Positions 42,937-51,374 of a DNA stretch of 64,000 nucleotides are shown in pieces. The stretch is taken from contig DASVDR010000020.1 in the NCBI GenBank assembly GCA_036381015.1, positions 1 through 64,000 of the forward strand, in the 5' to 3' direction. The translations under genes were made by a program, and so were the position numbers. The stretch comes from Gammaproteobacteria bacterium. GTDB taxonomy: Bacteria > Pseudomonadota > Gammaproteobacteria > Steroidobacterales > Rariloculaceae. Within the stretch, counting starts at the first letter, position 1. Every line of letters begins with the position of its first letter. The notes beneath the pieces are model-generated. The model was not told the origin of the DNA. It did not search any database and saw nothing but the letters and a program-made list of their open reading frames with translations.

Positions 42937-43148
42937 CGATGATTCTTTAGGATGCCGGATGGGTTTTCGTCAAAGTATAAACGGATCGGGTGCCGGCCCG
43001 CGAATCACGTCCCTCCGCGGCGCCCTGGGGCGGACCGGGGACGGTATGCGGAGATCACCTATTGCCGCGGCTGCCGGCCGCTGATTCCCGGCGCCGCGCC
43101 GGCTTTCGCCGCGGGGTGGCTTGAACGATTCACGGTATAGTCGCGCGC

Positions 43149-45080
43149 ATGCCCGAGCTTGCCGATGTCTTCAGCCCGACCGGCGCGCTGGCCCGGCGGC
43201 TGCCCGGCTTTACATATCGGGAAGCTCAGGAGCGAATGGCCGGCATCGTTGCCGATGCTGTGGCCGCCGGCGAGCACGTCGCGATCGAGGCCGGCACGGG
43301 GATCGGCAAGACCTTCGCCTACCTCGTGCCCGCGCTCTTGTCCGGGCGCCGCGTGATCGTCTCCACCGGCACGCGCACGCTTCAGGATCAGCTCTATCGA
43401 CGCGATCTGCCGCTCCTCGGCCGCGTGCTCGGGCGGCCGGTGGACGTCGCGCTGCTGAAGGGGCGCAACAACTACTTGTGCCGCCATCGTCTCGAGCTCG
43501 CGCTCCGCGGCGGCACGCTGAGCGCCGAGGCCGCCGCGGCGCTGGAGACGGTTCGGGTATGGAGCAATGCCGGCGGCAGCGGTGACCTCGGCGAGCTCGA
43601 GGATCTGCCGGAGGACGATCCGCTCCGCGGCTGGATCACGTCGACCGTCGACAACTGCCTCGGCGGGCGCTGCGAGCTCTTCGATCGCTGCTTCGTGCTC
43701 GCCGCCCGCCGGGCGGCGCTCGCGGCGCAAGTCGTGATCGTCAATCATCACCTGCTGCTCGCCGATCTCGCGCTCAAGGAGTCGGGCTTCGGCGAGCTGC
43801 TGCCCGGGGCGGAGGCGGTCGTCGTCGACGAGGCGCATCTGCTGCCGGACATCGCGCAGCAGTTCTACGGCGTCGGCGTGTCGAGCCGCGAGCTCGAGCT
43901 GCTGGCGCGCGACGCGGTCGCGGAGGCACGCGCGGCGGCGGCCGGCACGGCCGTCGAGGCCGGCGCCGAGGCGCTTGTCGCGGCCGCGGGCGACGTGCGG
44001 ATCGCCGCGGGACGCGAGCCGGCCGGCCGCGTGCCGTGGGCCGGCGTCTCACCCGAGCTCGCCGAGCGGCTCGGCGCCTGGACGGACCGCCTCGCGGCGC
44101 TCGAAGCCGCGCTCGTCGAGGTCCAGGACGCGGCCGCCGGGCTCGCGCGTCTCGCGGAGCGCTGCCGCGACGCGTCCGCGCGCCTCGGGGCCGTGCTCGG
44201 CGCGGACGCCGAGCGCGGCCTGCGCTGGCTCGATCGCTCGCCGCGCGCGGTCAGCGCGCACTGGACGCCGCTCGACGTCGGCGCATCGCTTTCGGCCTCG
44301 ATCGAGGCGCAGGGCGGCGCGTGGGTATTCGCGTCCGCAACGCTCGCGGTCGGCGACGATTTCTCGCACTTCCTGAAGCGGATCGGCTTGCCGCGGGCCG
44401 CCTCGCACGTGCTGCCGAGCCCGTTCGACTATCGGCGCAACGCGCGGCTCTACCTGCCCCAGGGGCTGCCCGACCCGAGCCGCGAGGGCTACGTCGATGC
44501 GCTGCTGCACGCGGTGTGGCCGATCGTCGAGGCCGCGGGCGGCGGCGCTTTCCTTCTCTTCACGAGCTACCGCGCGCTGCATGCCGCGCAAGCGTGGATC
44601 GAGCTGCGCGAGGCGCCGGGCCCGGTGCTCGTGCAGGGCACGGGCCCGCGCAATCGGCTTCTAGAGCGGTTTCGCGCCGACGGCTCCGCGTTGCTGCTCG
44701 GGACGGGTAGCTTCTGGCAGGGCGTGGACGTACGCGGCCCGGCGCTTCGCGTCGTCGTGATCGACAAGCTGCCGTTCGCGGTGCCGAGCGACCCGCTCGT
44801 GCAGGCGCGGCTGAACGCGATCCGGCGCGACGGCGGGGATCCGTTCGTCGAGTCGCAGCTGCCGGAGGCCGTGCTCGCGCTGAAGCAGGGCGTCGGGCGG
44901 CTGATCCGCGATTTCGACGATCGCGGGCTCATCGTGCTCGGGGACCCGCGCATCCGCACGCGCCCTTACGGACGCGCGTTCGTCGACAGCCTGCCGGAGA
45001 TGCCGCTCATCGACGAGCTCGACGAGGCGATCGCGTTCGCGCAAACCCTGCGCTCCGCTCGGCCGGAGCTCGTAGGATGA
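43149..45080 (+). CDS. DinG-family ATP-dependent helicase (YoaA-like)
   Basis: This 643-residue XPD-like helicase has TYREAQERMAG (Q-like motif), AGTGIGKTFAYLVP (Walker A, 48-55), VIVSTGTRTLQDQL, four Cys for the Fe-S cluster (one in NYLCRHRLE and three in NCLGGRCELFDRC), DEAH at 227-230, FASATLAVGDDF, FLLFTSYRAL, GTGSFWQGVDVRGPALRVVVIDKLPF and QGVGRLIRDFDDRGLI. YoaA-type proteins act 5' to 3' in replication-fork repair. The stop overlaps the tsaB start by four bases (ATGA). Confidence 0.92.
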   Translation: MPELADVFSPTGALARRLPGFTYREAQERMAGIVADAVAAGEHVAIEAGTGIGKTFAYLVPALLSGRRVIVSTGTRTLQDQLYRRDLPLLGRVLGRPVDVALLKGRNNYLCRHRLELALRGGTLSAEAAAALETVRVWSNAGGSGDLGELEDLPEDDPLRGWITSTVDNCLGGRCELFDRCFVLAARRAALAAQVVIVNHHLLLADLALKESGFGELLPGAEAVVVDEAHLLPDIAQQFYGVGVSSRELELLARDAVAEARAAAAGTAVEAGAEALVAAAGDVRIAAGREPAGRVPWAGVSPELAERLGAWTDRLAALEAALVEVQDAAAGLARLAERCRDASARLGAVLGADAERGLRWLDRSPRAVSAHWTPLDVGASLSASIEAQGGAWVFASATLAVGDDFSHFLKRIGLPRAASHVLPSPFDYRRNARLYLPQGLPDPSREGYVDALLHAVWPIVEAAGGGAFLLFTSYRALHAAQAWIELREAPGPVLVQGTGPRNRLLERFRADGSALLLGTGSFWQGVDVRGPALRVVVIDKLPFAVPSDPLVQARLNAIRRDGGDPFVESQLPEAVLALKQGVGRLIRDFDDRGLIVLGDPRIRTRPYGRAFVDSLPEMPLIDELDEAIAFAQTLRSARPELVG

Positions 45081-45766
45081 AAATTCTCGCGCTCGAGACG
45101 TCGAGCCGCGTCGGCTCGATCGCGCTGCTCGACGGCACGGCGGTGACGGAGCGGCTCATCGCCTCGCCGCGCGAGCAGACCGACCTCGTGCTGCCGCTCG
45201 TCGACGAGCTGCTCGCGGACGCGGGCCTCGCCCTTCGCGATCTCGACGCGATCGCCTTCGGGCGCGGCCCGGGCTCGTTCACCGGGCTGCGGATCGCGGC
45301 GGCCGTCGCGCAGGGGCTCGCGCTCTCGGCGGGCCTCGAGGTCGCGGCCGTCTCGAGCCTCGAGGCGCTCGCGCAGCGCGCCTGGCGCGAGCTCGGGATC
45401 GACGACGCGCTGATTCTGGTCGACGCGCGGATGCGCGAGGTCTACCTCGCGCATTATGTCGTGCGCGACGGCCGCGCCGAGCGGATCGGCGACGAGCGTC
45501 TCGTCGCGCCGGAAGCGGTCGAGGCGCCGAAGGCGGCAGCCGGCGCGCCGGCGGCGCGCTGGTCGGCCGTCGGGGACGGCTGGGCCGCCTACGCCGACGA
45601 GCTTGCGCCCGTGCTTGCCGGGAGCCGCCGCGTCGCCGCGGAGCTCGTGCCGTCGGCCCGCGACGTGCTCGTTCGCGCCGCCGCCGACGTCGCCCGCGGC
45701 CGCCTCCTTGCGCCCGAGGCCGCCCTGCCGACGTACCTCCGCGACGAGGGCGCCTGGCGCCGGTGA
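45077..45766 (+). CDS. tsaB: tRNA threonylcarbamoyladenosine biosynthesis protein TsaB
   Basis: This 229-residue ASKHA-fold protein has MKILALETSSRVGSIALLDG at the start, LVLPLVDELLADAGLALRDLDA, the family motif FGRGPGSFTGLRIAAAVAQGLA, AVSSLEALAQ and VDARMREVYLAHY. TsaB forms the TsaD-TsaE-TsaB complex that makes t6A37 in tRNAs reading ANN codons. It is translationally coupled to the helicase gene, an arrangement seen in related bacteria. It is followed by a REP-like doublet. Confidence 0.93.
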   Translation: MKILALETSSRVGSIALLDGTAVTERLIASPREQTDLVLPLVDELLADAGLALRDLDAIAFGRGPGSFTGLRIAAAVAQGLALSAGLEVAAVSSLEALAQRAWRELGIDDALILVDARMREVYLAHYVVRDGRAERIGDERLVAPEAVEAPKAAAGAPAARWSAVGDGWAAYADELAPVLAGSRRVAAELVPSARDVLVRAAADVARGRLLAPEAALPTYLRDEGAWRR

Positions 45767-45772
45767 CCTCGC

Positions 45773-45829
45773 CAAAAAATGGTGTCAGACACGATTTTTC
45801 GAAACATGGTGCCTGACCCTTTTTTTCGG
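45773..45829. repeat. REP-like doublet, locus 4 (diverged)
   Basis: GGTGTCAGACACG (45781-45793) and GGTGCCTGACCCT (45809-45821) have centres 28 bp apart with A and T tracts. Both arms carry substitutions relative to other loci. The doublet lies after tsaB and ahead of phoB. Confidence 0.75.
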
Positions 45830-45916
45830 GGCGCGCGACGCCGTTTTCGCGGCGAATTCATCGGCCTGTAACATATCCGCACTCTAATGGCGGCGAGCTC
45901 CGTCGACGGACCACGG

Positions 45917-46609
45917 ATGACCGGAAAACGAGCACTGATCGTCGAGGACGAGCAGCCGATACGCGACCTGCTCGCGCACGCTTTGGGCCGCGCGGGCTAC
46001 ACGGTCGTCGCCGGCGCGACCGGGGCGGAAGCGCGCGCGGCGATCGTCGACCGCTATCCGGACGTGATCGTCATGGATTGGATGCTCCCGGACGTCAGCG
46101 GCCTCGAGCTCACCCGCCAGCTGAAGCGCGACCCGGCGACACGCGAGATTCCGATCATCATGCTGACCGCGCGAGCGCAGGAGGACGACCGCGTCGCGGG
46201 CCTCGAGGGCGGCGCCGACGATTACGTCGTGAAGCCGTTCTCGCCGCGCGAGCTCGTCGCGCGCATCCGCGCGGTGATGCGTCGAGGATCGCCGGCCGAG
46301 GACGAGGTCGTGACGGTCGGGGACTTGCAGCTCGACACCGCCCAGCACCGCGTCACGGCAGGCGGCGAGGAGATCGCGCTCGCGCCCGCCGAGTTCCGGC
46401 TGCTGCGCTTCTTCATGGAGCATCCGGACCGCGTCTACAGCCGCGCGCAGGTGCTCGACCGCGTATGGGGCGGGAATGTCTACATCGAGGAGCGCACGGT
46501 CGACGTGCACGTCCGTCGGCTGCGTCAAGCTTTGACCCCGTACGGATACGATAAACTGATCCGCACCGTCCGCGGCGCCGGGTACCGCTTTTCGCCGGAC
46601 AGCGCGTGA
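45917..46609 (+). CDS. phoB: Phosphate regulon response regulator PhoB
   Basis: This OmpR-family regulator has about 230 residues: a receiver (ALIVEDEQPIRDLLAHAL, Asp in VIVMDWMLPDVSG, IIMLTARAQEDDRV, YVVKPFSPREL) and a winged helix (LDTAQHRVTAGGEEIALAPAEFRLL as adjacent blocks, ERTVDVHVRRLRQAL, GAGYRF). DWMLP and MLTARAQE are PhoB-typical. The phoR, phoU and pst genes nearby support the call. ATG 45917 gives the usual N-terminus; ATG 45887 would add ten residues. The stop overlaps the phoR start. Confidence 0.93.
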   Translation: MTGKRALIVEDEQPIRDLLAHALGRAGYTVVAGATGAEARAAIVDRYPDVIVMDWMLPDVSGLELTRQLKRDPATREIPIIMLTARAQEDDRVAGLEGGADDYVVKPFSPRELVARIRAVMRRGSPAEDEVVTVGDLQLDTAQHRVTAGGEEIALAPAEFRLLRFFMEHPDRVYSRAQVLDRVWGGNVYIEERTVDVHVRRLRQALTPYGYDKLIRTVRGAGYRFSPDSA

Positions 46610-47934
46610 GACTGCCGAAACGCTGGGCTTCGCAACTCGGGTTCCTCGCAGCATGGCTCGCCTGCGCCGTGCTGCTCGGCCTGTGGTTCGGCGGCGTGAG
46701 CTGGTGGCTCGCGGCGGCGCTCGCGCTTTACGTGGCGCACGTGCTGCGCAACGTCTACTTGCTCGACCGCGTGCTGAACGGCGAGCGGCGCGCGCCGTCG
46801 TTCGAGACGCGGGGCCTCTGGGCCGAGATGTTCGCCCGCATCGACAAGATCAGGACGAAGGCGCGCAACCGCAAGAAGAAGTACCATCGCCTGCTGCGCG
46901 AGGTGTGGGACAGCACCGGTGCGCTCAACGACGCCGGCATCATCCTGAACGCGGAGCACGAGATCCTCTGGTTCAATCCCGCCGCGACGCGTCTGCTCGG
47001 CCTCGATCCGGCCCGCGACATCGGCAACCGCATCGACAACCTCGTGCGGCATCCGGCCTTCGTGCGCTCGTTGAGCGGCTCGAAGGGCGAGGACATCGTG
47101 ATTCCGTCGCCGCACCGGCCGGATACGTGGCTCGCCGTGCAGCTGATCCCGTACGGCCAGAGCCAGCGCCTCGCGATCATCCGCGACGTCACGCGCGCGA
47201 AGAAGCTCGAGACGATGCGCCGGGACTTCGTCGCGAACGCGTCACACGAGCTGCGCTCGCCGCTCACCGTCATCAACGGGTATCTCGACTCGCTCGCGGA
47301 CGACCCGGATCTCCCCGCGAGCTGGGCCGCGCCGATCGCCGAGATGCGCCGCCAGGCGGACCGGATGACGCAGATCCTCACGGATCTGATCGAGCTCACC
47401 CGCCTCGAGTCCGCCGACCGCAAGGCGCCGCACGAGCTCGTGGACGTCGCGCGCATGCTCGAGACGATCGTCGAGGAGCTCGCGAAACGCGGCGACGCGC
47501 CGCCGATCGCGCTTCGCGTCGATCACGAGATCGGCCTGCTCGGCAGCGACGCGGAGCTGCACTCCGTCTGCTACAACCTGATCCATAACGCCGTGCGTTT
47601 CACGCCGCGGACCGGGCGCATCGACGTCGAGTGGCGCGCCGAGGACGGCGCCGCGGTGCTCGTCGTCGCGGACACGGGCATCGGCATCCCGGAGGATCAG
47701 ATACCGCGCATCACCGAGCGGTTTTACCGCGTGGATCCGGGGCGCTCGCGCGCCACCGGAGGCACCGGGCTCGGCCTTGCGATCGTCAAGCACGCGCTGC
47801 AGCGGCACGGCGCGACGCTCGAGATCGAAAGCCGCGAAGGGGAGGGCAGCACCTTCACGTGCCGCTTTCCGCCCGCGCGCACGGCTCGGCGCGGGGTCGA
47901 CGCGCGGCGATCGTCCGAGCGAGCCGTCGTATAA
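46606..47934 (+). CDS. phoR: Phosphate regulon sensor kinase PhoR
   Basis: This 442-residue kinase starts with GTG overlapping the phoB stop. Two close N-terminal spans (about 10-45, AAWLACAVLLGLWFGGVSWW, then LAAALALYVAHVL) without a large periplasmic loop are typical of PhoR. A cationic linker (KIRTKARNRKKKYHRLLREV), a PAS domain (about 100-190), HisKA with FVANASHELRSPLTVINGYL and an HATPase domain (NLIHNAVRFTPRTG, VADTGIGIPEDQ, GGTGLGLAIVKH) follow. It senses phosphate through PstSCAB-PhoU and phosphorylates PhoB. Confidence 0.93.
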   Translation: MRLPKRWASQLGFLAAWLACAVLLGLWFGGVSWWLAAALALYVAHVLRNVYLLDRVLNGERRAPSFETRGLWAEMFARIDKIRTKARNRKKKYHRLLREVWDSTGALNDAGIILNAEHEILWFNPAATRLLGLDPARDIGNRIDNLVRHPAFVRSLSGSKGEDIVIPSPHRPDTWLAVQLIPYGQSQRLAIIRDVTRAKKLETMRRDFVANASHELRSPLTVINGYLDSLADDPDLPASWAAPIAEMRRQADRMTQILTDLIELTRLESADRKAPHELVDVARMLETIVEELAKRGDAPPIALRVDHEIGLLGSDAELHSVCYNLIHNAVRFTPRTGRIDVEWRAEDGAAVLVVADTGIGIPEDQIPRITERFYRVDPGRSRATGGTGLGLAIVKHALQRHGATLEIESREGEGSTFTCRFPPARTARRGVDARRSSERAVV

Positions 47935-47987
47935 TCGCCAATTCTGCGCAATCTCCGCGGCTGCGGCTGCGGGAGGAGCGAGGCCAG

Positions 47988-48728
47988 ATGGAAGTCGAAG
48001 ACCTGGGTCATCACATCTCCCGGCGCTTCAACGAGGATCTCGAGCGCATTCGCAACGCCGTTCTGACGATGGGCGGCCTCGTCGAAGACCAGCTCGACCG
48101 CGGCATGCGCGCGCTGATCGAGGCGGACAGCGAGCTTGGCCTGCGCGTGGCGGAGGACGACGCGAAGGTCAACCGCATGGAGGTCGGGATCGACGAGGAA
48201 TGCAGCCGAATTCTGGCCACGCGGGCCCCCGCGGCCGGGGATCTTCGTCTGATCATCGCCGTGATCAAGACGATCACCGACCTCGAGCGGGTCGGCGACG
48301 AGGCGGAGAAGATCGGCGTGCTCGCGGCGCGCTTGGCGGGCATCGAGCGGCCGTCAACGAACTATCGGGAGCTGCGCAATCTCGCGCAGCACGTGAAGGA
48401 GATGCTGCGCGGCGCGCTCGACGCGTTCGCGCGGCTCGACGCGAACGCGGCGCTCGCCGTCGTGAAGGCGGACGACGCGGTCGACGAGGAATACGAGTCG
48501 ATCTATCGACAAGGCATCACGTTCATGATCGAGGACCCGCGCACGATATCGCGCGTCATGGACTCGATGTGGGTGGCGCGCTCGCTCGAGCGGATCGGCG
48601 ATCATGCGAAGAACATCGGCGAGTACGTGATCTACATGGTGCACGGGAAGGATTTGCGATACACCGGCTTGAAGAACATCGAGGCCGAGGTTCAGCTCGC
48701 CGCGCAGCGGCGCGAGGGCGGCTCGTGA
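47988..48728 (+). CDS. phoU: Phosphate signalling protein PhoU
   Basis: This 246-residue all-helical protein has the two PhoU repeats with metal-binding acidic motifs: HISRRFNEDLERIRNAVLTM, DLERVGDEAEKIGVLA and SLERIGDHAKNIGEYVIY. A strong GGGAGGAGCGAGG site precedes the ATG. PhoU couples the Pst transporter to PhoR and represses the Pho regulon when phosphate is plentiful. Here it sits with phoBR rather than at the end of pstSCAB. The stop overlaps the dsbB start by 4 bp. Confidence 0.93.
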   Translation: MEVEDLGHHISRRFNEDLERIRNAVLTMGGLVEDQLDRGMRALIEADSELGLRVAEDDAKVNRMEVGIDEECSRILATRAPAAGDLRLIIAVIKTITDLERVGDEAEKIGVLAARLAGIERPSTNYRELRNLAQHVKEMLRGALDAFARLDANAALAVVKADDAVDEEYESIYRQGITFMIEDPRTISRVMDSMWVARSLERIGDHAKNIGEYVIYMVHGKDLRYTGLKNIEAEVQLAAQRREGGS

Positions 48729-49264
48729 TCGCGGCGGTCGGGGAGGGCGCGTCTCCGCGCTGGATCGCCACGCGCACGCACCGTCGGCTGCTGAACGCGC
48801 TCGGCGTCGTGATCGTCGCGGGATTGATGGGCTACGCGCTCTATGCGCAGCACGTCCTCGGGCTCGAGCCGTGCCCGCTCTGCATCTTCCAGCGCATCGC
48901 GATGATCGGGCTCGGCTTCGTGTTCCTCGCCGGGGCCCTGCACGCGCCCGTCGGCCTGGGCGCGCGCGCTTATGCGGGGCTCGGGCTCGTCGTCGCGGCG
49001 GTCGGCATCGGAATCGCCGCCCGCCACGTCTACCTGCAGAATCTGCCGCCGGACGCGATTCCCGCCTGCGGCCCCGGGCTCGGCTACATCTTCGACGCGT
49101 TCCCCGTGCTCGAGGCGCTGCGGATGGTGTTCACGGGCTCCGGCGAGTGCGCCGAGGTGAACTGGTCCTTCCTCGGCCTCAGCATGCCCGCCTGGGTCCT
49201 GATCTGGTTCGTGATCCTCGGCGCGCTTGCCGTCGCCGCGAACTGGCGCCGCGTCGCCCGCTGA
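48725..49264 (+). CDS. dsbB: Disulfide bond formation protein B
   Basis: This 179-residue inner-membrane protein has four spans. The first periplasmic loop carries LEPCPLCIFQR, with the CPLC redox pair that passes electrons to quinone. The second loop carries PACGPGL and SGECAEVNW, supplying the second cysteine pair. It reoxidises periplasmic DsbA. The GTG start overlaps the phoU stop, so dsbB is probably co-transcribed with the phoBRU genes, an uncommon partnership. Confidence 0.93.
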   Translation: MIAAVGEGASPRWIATRTHRRLLNALGVVIVAGLMGYALYAQHVLGLEPCPLCIFQRIAMIGLGFVFLAGALHAPVGLGARAYAGLGLVVAAVGIGIAARHVYLQNLPPDAIPACGPGLGYIFDAFPVLEALRMVFTGSGECAEVNWSFLGLSMPAWVLIWFVILGALAVAANWRRVAR

Positions 49265-49267
49265 CCG

Positions 49268-49321
49268 CAAAAAAGGTGTCAGACACCTTTTCGAAAAAAA
49301 TGGTGTCTGACACCCTTTTTT
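49268..49321. repeat. REP-like doublet on the 3' side of the RAYT gene, locus 5
   Basis: GGTGTCAGACACC (49275-49287) and GGTGTCTGACACC (49302-49314) have centres 27 bp apart with long A and T tracts. The doublet lies between the dsbB stop and the convergent RAYT stop. Confidence 0.9.
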
Positions 49322-49332
49322 GGGCGCGAAGC

Positions 49333-50043
49333 CTATTCGTCTGCGCCCTTCTGCGGACGGCGCTTCGGCGGACGCCCTCGCCTGCCGCTCCCGAGCGGGC
49401 GTTTCAGCGCAGTCTCGACCTGCCGGCGAAAGTCGTCGCTACCGGTCGGCAGCCCTTTCCGCACGCTCTCGCGGAGGTCCTGCAATAGGCTTTCCGGCAA
49501 GGCATCTTGGACCAGCCCCCGATACCGCTCCGCCCGTCCGCGCGGAGTGATCCCGAGTGAATCGTAAGTGGGATGCGGCGTGATCAAGACCGAGGGGGCT
49601 CCCGTCGAGTTCACCCGGTAGCTGCTCCAACGGTAGTCGTCCGGCCGCTTCGTGATGCCCGCTCGAACCGGGTTCAGCTCGATGTAGCGGTAGCACGCCA
49701 GGCAGTACCGGTCGGAGTCGATCGGCGATGATTTGAAACGGCCCTCCCAGAGGCTGCCGGTCCGGCCGTATCGGGCATTGATCCGCCGGGAGTAGATGCC
49801 GGCAACGTATTGGAGCGTCAGCGAAACTCCGTTCGGCCGACCCTGGGTGAGCAGTAAGTGGACGTGGTTCGTCATCAGCACGTAAGCATGAACGCGCGTC
49901 TCGTATCGGGCCGCGGCGGTCGTGAGCAGATCGAGATAGTGGAAGTAGTCCTCGCGGTCGAAGAACGCCCGGGCGCGATTGTGGCCGCGCTGCACGACGT
50001 GCAGCGTGATGCCGGGCATGGTGACACGGGGCATCCGGGACAT
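49333..50043 (-). CDS. REP-associated tyrosine transposase (RAYT)
   Basis: This 236-residue Y1_Tnp-type protein has ITLHVVQRGHNRARAFFDRED at the start, the HUH-derived metal motif MTNHVHLLLT, a catalytic-tyrosine candidate in SLTLQYVAGIYSRRIN, TGSLWEGRFKSSPID and CYRYIELNPVRAGI, all hallmark RAYT segments. The C-terminus is basic (GSGRRGRPPKRRPQK). RAYTs nick REP hairpins as single strands and are thought to spread them. Doublets of GGTGTCTGACACC flank this gene 11 bp after its stop and about 95 bp before its start. ATG 50043 or 50034 is the likely start; the longer frame to 50184 only reads into repeats. Confidence 0.9.
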   Translation of the reverse strand: MSRMPRVTMPGITLHVVQRGHNRARAFFDREDYFHYLDLLTTAAARYETRVHAYVLMTNHVHLLLTQGRPNGVSLTLQYVAGIYSRRINARYGRTGSLWEGRFKSSPIDSDRYCLACYRYIELNPVRAGITKRPDDYRWSSYRVNSTGAPSVLITPHPTYDSLGITPRGRAERYRGLVQDALPESLLQDLRESVRKGLPTGSDDFRRQVETALKRPLGSGRRGRPPKRRPQKGADE

Positions 50044-50137
50044 GCGCGGAGCGAAGGCGTTGGAAGGCGACAGTCTGACGACAGACGCCCGCCGACGTGA
50101 GGACTGATTTCGGCCGCTGCACCGAGAAAGGCGTCCC

Positions 50138-50191
50138 CAAAAAAAGGTGTCTGACACCTTTTTCGCGGAAAAGGTGTCTGACACCTTTTTC
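50138..50191. repeat. REP-like doublet on the 5' side of the RAYT gene, locus 6
   Basis: Two perfect GGTGTCTGACACC copies (50146-50158, 50173-50185) have centres 27 bp apart with A and T tracts, the same spacing as the doublet on the other side of the gene. The right edge abuts the dapE stop. Confidence 0.9.
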
Positions 50192-51322
50192 TCAGGTCAG
50201 CAGAAGCTCGGCGATGCGGAAGTAGATGCGCTCGAGGCGCAGGAGGTCCTCGACCGCGACGTGCTCGTCGACTTTGTGGATCGTCGCGTTGACCGGACCG
50301 AGCTCGACCACGTCGATCCCGTACGGCGCGATGAACCGACCGTCGGACGTGCCGCCGCTCGTCGATAGCGCCGGCTCGAAGCCCCTCTCCTCCGCGACCG
50401 CCTGCCGCACCGTCTCGGTGAGCCGCCCTTCCTTCGTCAGGAACGGCCGCCCGGCCACGCGCCACTTGATCTCGTAATCGATGCCGAGCCGCCGGAGCTC
50501 CGACTCGACGCGCGCGGACAGCGATTCCGCGCTCCACTCCGTCGAGTAGCGGAAGTTGAACCGGCACTTGAGCTCGCCGGGCACGACGTTCGGCGCGCCG
50601 GCGTCCGCGTGCACGTTCACCATCTGAAACGTCGTCGGCGGGAAATGCGCATTGCCGCGATCCAGCGGCTCCCGCGTGATCGACGCGACGAAGCGGGCGA
50701 ACGCGTGCATCGGATTCTCCGCCGCGAGCGGATACGCGACGTGGCCCTGTGTGCCGCGGATCGTCATCAATCCGGACAGCGAGCCCCGGCGTCCGATCCG
50801 GACGGTATCGCCGAGCCGCTCGCTGCTCGAGGGCTCGCCGACGACGCAGTAGTCGAAAAGCTCTCCGCGGGCCGCGAGCCGCTCCATGACCTTCACCGTC
50901 CCGTCGTCGGCCGCGCCTTCCTCGTCGCTCGTGACGAGGAGCCCGAGCGAGCCGCGCGCGTCGGGGTGAGCGGCCGCGAAGCGCTCGGCGGCCTTGACCA
51001 TCGCCGCGAGGCTCCCCTTCATGTCCGCGGCTCCGCGCCCGATCAGCCGGCCGTCGCGCACGGTGGCGCCGAACGGCGGATCGCTCCACAGGTTGTCGGG
51101 CCCCGCCGGCACGACGTCGGTATGCCCGGCGAACACGAGAACCGGGGCGGCTCGCCCGCGGCGCAGCCACAGGTTGTCGACGGGCCCGAAACGCATCCGC
51201 TCGGCCGTGAAACCGGCCGGCTCGAGCGTTTCGGCGATCAGCTCCTGGCAGCCCGCGTCGTCGGGCGTGACGGAGGCGCGCTCGATCAGCGCGCGCGCAA
51301 GCTCGACCACGTCGTGCGTCAC
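50192..51322 (-). CDS. dapE: Succinyl-diaminopimelate desuccinylase
   Basis: This M20 metallopeptidase-family enzyme has about 376 residues: VFAGHTDVVPAGP (metal His/Asp), GRGAADMKGSLAAMV, VTSDEEGAADDGT (catalytic Glu pair), CVVGEPSSSERLGD, IRGTQGHVAYP (dimer domain) and TSGGTSDGRFIAPYGIDVVELGP. It releases succinate from N-succinyl-LL-diaminopimelate for lysine and peptidoglycan. GTG 51322 follows GAGGGGCC and is preferred to TTG 51340. Its partner dapD lies at 61.7-62.5 kb. It is divergent from pstS. Confidence 0.93.
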   Translation of the reverse strand: MTHDVVELARALIERASVTPDDAGCQELIAETLEPAGFTAERMRFGPVDNLWLRRGRAAPVLVFAGHTDVVPAGPDNLWSDPPFGATVRDGRLIGRGAADMKGSLAAMVKAAERFAAAHPDARGSLGLLVTSDEEGAADDGTVKVMERLAARGELFDYCVVGEPSSSERLGDTVRIGRRGSLSGLMTIRGTQGHVAYPLAAENPMHAFARFVASITREPLDRGNAHFPPTTFQMVNVHADAGAPNVVPGELKCRFNFRYSTEWSAESLSARVESELRRLGIDYEIKWRVAGRPFLTKEGRLTETVRQAVAEERGFEPALSTSGGTSDGRFIAPYGIDVVELGPVNATIHKVDEHVAVEDLLRLERIYFRIAELLLT

Positions 51323-51374
51323 CCCGGCCCCTCGCAACAATCTCGTAACATTTCTCGACTACCTTTCGGGCGTG

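Noticed and set aside
50044-50184. Extension of the RAYT gene start to 50184 (MSDTFSAKKVSDTFF)
   Set aside because: The added residues are translated REP-like repeats and spacer. The family N-terminus begins near 50043 or 50034.
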